From: Methanomicrobiales archaeon
GTDB taxonomy: Archaea > Halobacteriota > Methanomicrobia > Methanomicrobiales > JACTUA01
Reading direction: 5' to 3'
NCBI GenBank assembly: GCA_028678555.1
Contig: JAJRDF010000067.1
Span: 1-8,602 of the forward strand
DNA length: 8,602 nt
Shown here piece by piece: positions 4,374-8,602 of this stretch (positions within the stretch are counted from its first letter, which is position 1; each line of letters opens with the position of its first letter). The notes below the pieces were generated by a model. The model was not told the DNA's origin. It was given only the letters and a program-made list of their open reading frames with translations, and did not search any database. The translations under genes were made by a program, and so were the position numbers.

Positions 4374-6656
4374 ATGAAGAAGGCCCCTGACATACTCAGG
4401 ATTGAGGAGATCCAGAAGGAGGATATCCCCTCGGTGGGGGGAAAGGGTGCATCCCTGGGGGAGATGTTCTCCATCGGGCTTCCGGTCCCGAAGGCGTTCG
4501 TGGTGACCGCCCAGGCGTTCCGGAGGTTTCTCGTCGAGACCGGTATCGAGGACCGGCTCTTTGCGACGATGGCCGACCTGAACGTGGAGGATTCGGCTGC
4601 CCTCGATGAGGCGTCCCGGAAGGCCAAGGAGCTGGTCCTCTCGGTGGGGGTTCCAACCTCCCTCCAGAAGCGGATCCGGGAGGCATACCGGGCGATGGGA
4701 TCAGAGATGATCGTTGCGGTGCGGTCCAGCGCCACCGCCGAGGATCTCCCGGATGCATCCTTCGCCGGCCAGCAGGAGACCTACCTGAACATCAGGGGGG
4801 AGAAGGACCTCCTGGAGGCGACCCGGCACTGCTGGGCATCCCTCTATGGGGGCCGGGCCATCTATTACCGGGCCAAGCAGGGATTCGATGACCGGACGGT
4901 GAACATCGCCGTCGTGGTCCAGCAGTTGATCCCCTCGGAGAAGGCCGGCGTCATGTTCACGTCCCACCCGGTGACCGGTGAGCCCCTCACCATCATCGAG
5001 GGGTCCTGGGGCCTCGGTGAGGCCGTGGTCTCGGGCACCGTGTCCCCGGACAAGTACGTCTTTGACCAGCGGGCAGGGAAGGTGGTGGACCGGCTCATCG
5101 CCCAGAAGGTCCAGATGATCATCCCCGACGGGAGAAAGGGCACCCGGCTCGCGGAGGTGCCCGGGCCGCAGCAGGCGAGCCCCCTCCTCTCGGACGAGGA
5201 GGTGGTAAAGCTTGGCATGTTCGGGAAGATCGCCGAGCAGCATTACGGGATCCCCCAGGACGTGGAATGGGCCATCGTGGGGCCCGAGTTCTTCATCCTC
5301 CAGTCCCGGCCCATCACCACCATCAAGGCTGGCGCCACATCCCCCGCCGCATCCGCCCTCCAGGGCGGGGAGGGGGCGCTTCTCGTGGAAGGGCAGGGTG
5401 CCTCGCCCGGGATCGGCAGCGGGCGGGTCGCCATCGTCCACAACATCAAAGACGTGGGCACGGTAAAGGAAGGAGATATCCTGGTGGCGAAGATGACGAA
5501 CCCGGACATGGTGCCTGCAATGCGCAAGGTGGCTGCCATCGTCACCGATGAGGGGGGCATGACCTGCCATGCCGCCATCGTCTCCCGGGAGCTGGGCACA
5601 CCGGCCGTTGTCGGCACGAAGAAAGCCACCGCAGTGCTCAGGCCGGGGCAGATCGTGACCGTGGACGGCGAGAAGGGCCATGTCTACGAGGGTGCCCGGG
5701 AAGTCGCGGGGGCCGGGAAGAAGGAGGCCATGGTGGCACCGGTCGCCGCTGCCCCCCTGATCACTGCGACAGCCGTGAAGGTGAACGTCTCACTCCCCGA
5801 GGCGGCAGCCCGTGCAGCGGCGACGGGAGCCGACGGTGTGGGCCTGCTCAGGATCGAGCACCTGATCCTGGGCCTGAACAAGACCCCTGGCTGGTACGTG
5901 AAGCAGAACCGTCAGGAGGAGTTCATCCGGGAGCTCCACGACGGGATCAAGATCGTGCTGGACGCGTTTCCGGGAAAACCGGTCTGGGTCCGGACCCTGG
6001 ACGCCCCCACCGACGAGTTCCGGAACATGCAGGGGGGAGAGGAGGAGCCCCACGAGCACAACCCGATGCTGGGCTGGAGGGGGATCCGGCGGGATCTGGC
6101 CAGCCCCGACCAGTTCCGGCTGCAGGTGGAGGCCTTCAAGCGCCTCTGGAAAGAAGGGTACAGCAACCTGGGGCTGATGTTCCCCATGGTCTCCCACCCG
6201 GACGAGTTCCTGAAGGCGAAGCAGATGATGAAGGGCTGGGGAGTGGACGTGGACACGGCAACGATCGGGATCATGATCGAGATCCCCTCCTGCGCCATCC
6301 TGATCGAGGACTTTGTGAAGGCAGGGATCCGGTTCGCCTCCTTCGGCACGAACGACCTGGTCCAGTATACCCTGGCCATCGACCGGAACAACGAGAACGT
6401 TGCCTCCATGTACAATCCCCGGCAGCCGGCGGTCCTCAAGCTCATCCACGATGCCATCCAGGTCTGCCGCGAGTACGGTGTGGAATCCTCCATCTGCGGC
6501 CAGGCGGGATCGGACCCGGCCATGGCCGAGTGGCTGGTGGAGCACGGGATCGAGTCCCTCTCGGCCAACATTGATGCCGTGGCCAAGATCCGGGACCGGG
6601 TGGCGAGGACCGAGCAGCGGATGATCCTGGACGCGGCCCGCCGTACCCATGCGTGA
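4374..6656 (+). CDS. ppsA: Phosphoenolpyruvate synthase (pyruvate, water dikinase)
   Basis: Makes PEP, AMP and phosphate from pyruvate, ATP and water: the entry to gluconeogenesis in a methanogen that fixes carbon through acetyl-CoA and pyruvate. The 760-residue protein has the three expected domains. An N-terminal ATP-grasp domain (about 1-315) shows VGGKGASLGEM (21-31), VAVRSSATAEDLPDASFAGQ (114-133) and LQSRPITT (309-316). The swivelling phosphohistidine domain (about 335-440) shows GGMTCHAAIVSRELGTPAVV with phosphorylated H399. The PEP/pyruvate TIM barrel (about 468-750) shows VRTLDAPTDEFR (539-550), IMIEIPS (633-639), FGTNDLVQYTLAIDR (657-671) and the acid/base cysteine C708 in SSICGQAGSD. 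An Ala/Lys-rich linker (about 441-465) joins the last two. Length is normal for archaeal PpsA. The start is fixed by a GAGGTGAT site. Its 3' end overlaps mfnA by eight bases, making it the first gene of a probable four-gene operon. The R117/H399/C708 set argues for an active enzyme. Confidence 0.97.
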   Translation: MKKAPDILRIEEIQKEDIPSVGGKGASLGEMFSIGLPVPKAFVVTAQAFRRFLVETGIEDRLFATMADLNVEDSAALDEASRKAKELVLSVGVPTSLQKRIREAYRAMGSEMIVAVRSSATAEDLPDASFAGQQETYLNIRGEKDLLEATRHCWASLYGGRAIYYRAKQGFDDRTVNIAVVVQQLIPSEKAGVMFTSHPVTGEPLTIIEGSWGLGEAVVSGTVSPDKYVFDQRAGKVVDRLIAQKVQMIIPDGRKGTRLAEVPGPQQASPLLSDEEVVKLGMFGKIAEQHYGIPQDVEWAIVGPEFFILQSRPITTIKAGATSPAASALQGGEGALLVEGQGASPGIGSGRVAIVHNIKDVGTVKEGDILVAKMTNPDMVPAMRKVAAIVTDEGGMTCHAAIVSRELGTPAVVGTKKATAVLRPGQIVTVDGEKGHVYEGAREVAGAGKKEAMVAPVAAAPLITATAVKVNVSLPEAAARAAATGADGVGLLRIEHLILGLNKTPGWYVKQNRQEEFIRELHDGIKIVLDAFPGKPVWVRTLDAPTDEFRNMQGGEEEPHEHNPMLGWRGIRRDLASPDQFRLQVEAFKRLWKEGYSNLGLMFPMVSHPDEFLKAKQMMKGWGVDVDTATIGIMIEIPSCAILIEDFVKAGIRFASFGTNDLVQYTLAIDRNNENVASMYNPRQPAVLKLIHDAIQVCREYGVESSICGQAGSDPAMAEWLVEHGIESLSANIDAVAKIRDRVARTEQRMILDAARRTHA

Positions 6657-7746
6657 GAAGGGGTGTTCCCGGGAAGAGATCATGGCCTACCTGGGGCGCA
6701 GGCGGGGCGAGGACTGCCCCTCCTGCACCATCCTCTCCTCCATGTGCACCGATCCCCACCCCATGGCACTGGAGGCGGACACCCTCTTCCGGTGCACGAA
6801 CCTGGGCGATCCCGGGCTCTTCCCGGGCACCGCAGCGATCGAACGGCATCTGGTGGGCCGCCTGGGGGTCCTCATGCACCTCCCCGGGGCCGGGGGCTAT
6901 GCCACGTCGGGAGGGACCGAGTCCAACATCCAGGCCCTCCGGATCGCCCGGAAGATGAAGCCGGTGAAGAGGCCCAACGCCGTGGTGCCGGAGTCCGCCC
7001 ACTTCTCCTTCGATAAAGCGTGCGAGATGCTGGGGGTCGAGATGCGGATGGCCCCCCTGGACGGCCGGTTCCGGATGGACGCGGAGGCGGCCGAAGCTCT
7101 CGTGGACCGGAACACCATCGCCCTCTCGGGGGTGGCCGGGACGACGGAGTACGGGATGGTGGATCCGATCTCCCGCCTCTCCGAGATCGCGGAGGAGAAG
7201 GGGATATTCCTCCACGTGGACGCAGCCTTCGGCGGGATGGTCCTCCCTTTCCTGGAGGACCCGCCACCCTTCGACTTCTCCCTCCCGGGGGTGTCCAGTA
7301 TCTCGGTGGACCCCCACAAGATGGGGATGTCCACGATACCGGCCGGGTGCTTCCTCGCCCGGGAACAGCGGATGCTGGACCTCCTGAACATCCCCACGCC
7401 GTATCTCACGGTGAAGCAGGAGTACACGCTGGCCGGAACCAGGCCCGGGGGACCGGTGGCCGCGGCCTTTGCAGTGCTCGAGTACCTGGGGAGGGAGGGG
7501 ATGCAGGCGATCGTGGAGGGCTGCATGGCCAACACCCGGCGCCTGATCGACGGGATGGAGGTGCTGGGTATCCCGGCCGTCACCATCCCGGACGTGAACG
7601 TGGCTGCCTTTCCCTGCGACCGTGTGCCGGAGGGATGGCGGATCTCCCGGACCCGGCAGGGCCACCTGCGGCTGGTCTGCATGCCTCATGTGAGCCGCAG
7701 CGTGATCGAATCCTTCCTCTCCGCCATGGGTGAACTGTATGCTTGA
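6649..7746 (+). CDS. mfnA: L-tyrosine decarboxylase for methanofuran synthesis (L-aspartate decarboxylase activity also possible)
   Basis: A PLP-dependent group II decarboxylase that turns L-tyrosine into tyramine, the first step of methanofuran synthesis. Some archaeal homologues also, or instead, decarboxylate aspartate to beta-alanine for coenzyme A. The 365-residue length is right for the family. Visible features are ILSSMCTDPHP (28-38), GYATSGGTESN (83-93), the PLP-stacking H118 in PESAHFSF, D191 in LHVDAAFGG, the PLP-binding K224 in SVDPHKMGM, and TRPGG (264-268). Start ATGCGTGA overlaps the ppsA stop by eight bases, and I see no clear ribosome binding site, so translation is probably coupled to ppsA. 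The 3' end overlaps hpt by eight bases. The CPSC motif (23-26), followed by C33, is a local variation that I do not recall as conserved. The methanogen context favours tyrosine, but sequence alone does not settle the substrate. Confidence 0.93.
   Translation: MREKGCSREEIMAYLGRRRGEDCPSCTILSSMCTDPHPMALEADTLFRCTNLGDPGLFPGTAAIERHLVGRLGVLMHLPGAGGYATSGGTESNIQALRIARKMKPVKRPNAVVPESAHFSFDKACEMLGVEMRMAPLDGRFRMDAEAAEALVDRNTIALSGVAGTTEYGMVDPISRLSEIAEEKGIFLHVDAAFGGMVLPFLEDPPPFDFSLPGVSSISVDPHKMGMSTIPAGCFLAREQRMLDLLNIPTPYLTVKQEYTLAGTRPGGPVAAAFAVLEYLGREGMQAIVEGCMANTRRLIDGMEVLGIPAVTIPDVNVAAFPCDRVPEGWRISRTRQGHLRLVCMPHVSRSVIESFLSAMGELYA
7728..7733 (+). promoter_or_regulatory. Ribosome binding site for hpt inside the end of mfnA
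   Basis: GGGTGA lies five bases before the ATG at 7739. It favours this start over the GTG at 7730, which would place the ribosome binding site within the start region itself. Confidence 0.55.
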
Positions 7747-8290
7747 GAGACTGATCCAGTCGCTGGAGTCCTGCCCCATCGTGAAGCGCGGTGACTACGA
7801 CTACTTCATCCACCCCATCACCGACGGGGTGCCCTGCGTGGACCCGGCGATCCTCCGGGACGTCTGTGCCGCCATGATCCGGGTGCTGGACTTAAAGGAC
7901 GTGAACCTGATCGTGGTCGCCGAGGCCATGGGCATCCATATCGGGACTGCCCTCTCCATGGCCACCGATATTCCCTTCACCATCGTCAGGAAACGGAACT
8001 ATAAACTCCCCGGTGAGGTGGCGGTGCACCAGGTGACCGGCTACTCCAAGGGCGAACTGTACTTAAACGGTGTCACGGAGGAGGACCGGGTGGTGATCAT
8101 CGATGATGTGATCAGCACCGGGGGAACGATGCGGGCCCTGATCCATGCCGTTGAGTCGACCGGTGCCGAGATAGCCGACATCTGTGTCGTGATTCGCCGC
8201 GGGTATTCCGATATCGGGCGCCCGTTCACCCGCCTGGTGCAGGTGGAGGTCAGGAGCGGCCGGGTGCATGTGATTGAGACCTGTCTCTAG
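7739..8290 (+). CDS. hpt: Hypoxanthine/guanine phosphoribosyltransferase, archaeal type
   Basis: Salvages hypoxanthine and guanine by joining them to PRPP, forming IMP and GMP, in the cytoplasm. The 183-residue protein begins MLERLIQSLESCPIVKRGDY, as archaeal Hpt enzymes typically do, followed by YFIHPITDGVP (22-32). The type I PRPP-binding motif VVIIDDVISTGGTM (118-131, acidic pair D122/D123) and an upstream VVAEAMGIHIGTALS segment (59-73) are complete. I chose the ATG at 7739: it has a ribosome binding site five bases upstream, it matches the family N-terminus, and it gives an ATGCTTGA overlap with the mfnA stop like the ppsA/mfnA junction. A GTG at 7730 would add only three residues. It probably belongs to the ppsA-mfnA-hpt-dph2 transcript. 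Adenine phosphoribosyltransferase is a possible alternative within the superfamily but less likely. Confidence 0.93.
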   Translation: MLERLIQSLESCPIVKRGDYDYFIHPITDGVPCVDPAILRDVCAAMIRVLDLKDVNLIVVAEAMGIHIGTALSMATDIPFTIVRKRNYKLPGEVAVHQVTGYSKGELYLNGVTEEDRVVIIDDVISTGGTMRALIHAVESTGAEIADICVVIRRGYSDIGRPFTRLVQVEVRSGRVHVIETCL

Positions 8291-8602
8291 TCTCACGAAT
8301 GACCTCCGGAAGCGGGGTGCCCGGTCCGTGGCCCTCCAGTTCCCGGCAGGCCTGAAACGGCGGGGATACGCCATCGCGCAGGAGCTCCGGGCAGCGGGAT
8401 TCGAGGTGATCCTCTCTGGCGATCCCTGTTACGGTGCCTGCGACCTGGCCCTGGATACCCTGGAGGTGGCCGACGTGCTGGTCCACTTTGGCCATGCCCC
8501 CGTCGGTGACCGGGACCGGGTGATCTTTGAGCCCGTCCCGCTGGACTTTGATCCCGCCATGGTGCAGGAAGCTCTCCCCCTCCTCCGGGGCCCCCGCATC
8601 GG
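8274..8602 (+). CDS. dph2: Diphthamide synthesis enzyme Dph2, N-terminal part (runs off the window edge)
   Basis: Archaeal Dph2 is a homodimeric [4Fe-4S] enzyme that moves the 3-amino-3-carboxypropyl group of S-adenosylmethionine onto a histidine of elongation factor 2. This starts diphthamide synthesis by non-classical radical chemistry. About 109 codons are present. Family marks are VALQFPAGL (19-27), LSGDPCYGACDLA (47-59) with the first cluster cysteine expected at C56 (C52 is also present), and VLVHFGHAPVG. The other two cluster cysteines lie beyond the window. The frame is open only back to a TGA at 8271, so the best start is TTG at 8274, giving RPVSSLTNDLRKRGARSVAL before the core. It overlaps hpt by 17 bases, with a weak GGGTG site upstream. 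The start is less certain than the identity. Confidence 0.87.
   Translation, partial: MRPVSSLTNDLRKRGARSVALQFPAGLKRRGYAIAQELRAAGFEVILSGDPCYGACDLALDTLEVADVLVHFGHAPVGDRDRVIFEPVPLDFDPAMVQEALPLLRGPRI

Noticed and set aside
2527..4377. A 616-codon open frame on the plus strand, full length across serA
   Set aside because: It is antisense to serA, which has complete catalytic motifs and domains. The translation is rich in H, G, P, D and R with no recognisable domain, typical of the opposite strand of a GC-rich gene.
6442..7779. A 445-codon open frame on the minus strand over mfnA
   Set aside because: Same pattern: antisense to a gene with clear PLP-enzyme motifs, with low-complexity H/G/P-rich translation. 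The minus-strand frames over ppsA (4701-5681, 5790-6683, 4172-4735) are rejected for the same reason.
1..8602. CRISPR arrays, insertion sequences, integrases, defence operons or prophage genes
   Set aside because: I found no regularly spaced repeats, no terminal inverted repeats flanking a transposase and no nuclease or helicase genes. Nearly all of the sequence is accounted for by the listed genes.

Overview
The window looks like a chromosomal segment of a GC-rich methanogenic euryarchaeon, most likely from the order Methanomicrobiales. The archaeal evidence is a prefoldin beta subunit, an archaeal-type hypoxanthine/guanine phosphoribosyltransferase, a Dph2-type diphthamide enzyme with the GACD cysteine motif, TATA boxes with purine-rich BRE-like sequence before them, and Shine-Dalgarno sites of the GAGGTGAT type. 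The methanogen call rests mainly on an MfnA-type tyrosine decarboxylase, which starts methanofuran synthesis. The order is my inference from gene content and base composition; no search was run.

Left half (about 1-4140): every gene is on the minus strand. Reading rightward the window holds the 5' end of the prefoldin beta gene (cut by the window edge), a 195-base intergenic stretch, a short DUF998-like membrane protein that appears to lack its first helix, a membrane-anchored M28 metallopeptidase with a TTG start, an alanine-rich Imm5-like 'putative immunity protein', a tRNA-Val(GAC) gene, and serA. Transcription runs the other way, from serA toward prefoldin. The Imm5-like, peptidase and DUF998 genes form a compact, accessory-looking trio directly behind the tRNA gene. 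The Imm5-like ATG is only 26 bases past the tRNA 3' end.

Centre (4141-4373): a 233-base divergent control region between serA (left) and ppsA (right). It carries a strong TATA box, a perfect 6-bp inverted repeat at the expected ppsA transcription start, an excellent ribosome binding site, and a cluster of mutually exclusive short hairpins that would lie in the serA leader.

Right half (4374-8602): four tightly overlapping plus-strand genes, ppsA, mfnA, hpt and dph2 (cut by the window edge). Junction overlaps are 8, 8 and about 17 bases, so they are very probably one operon. PEP synthase supplies PEP for gluconeogenesis and the aromatic pathway, MfnA turns tyrosine into tyramine for methanofuran, Hpt salvages purines, and Dph2 starts diphthamide modification of elongation factor 2. 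SerA, transcribed divergently, draws carbon from the same triose-phosphate/PEP region toward serine.

I see no CRISPR array, insertion sequence, integrase, toxin gene or obviously new multi-gene system. The most unusual items are the tRNA-coupled immunity-like gene, the apparently truncated DUF998 protein fused in frame (across one stop) to the peptidase gene, and the structured serA/ppsA control region.
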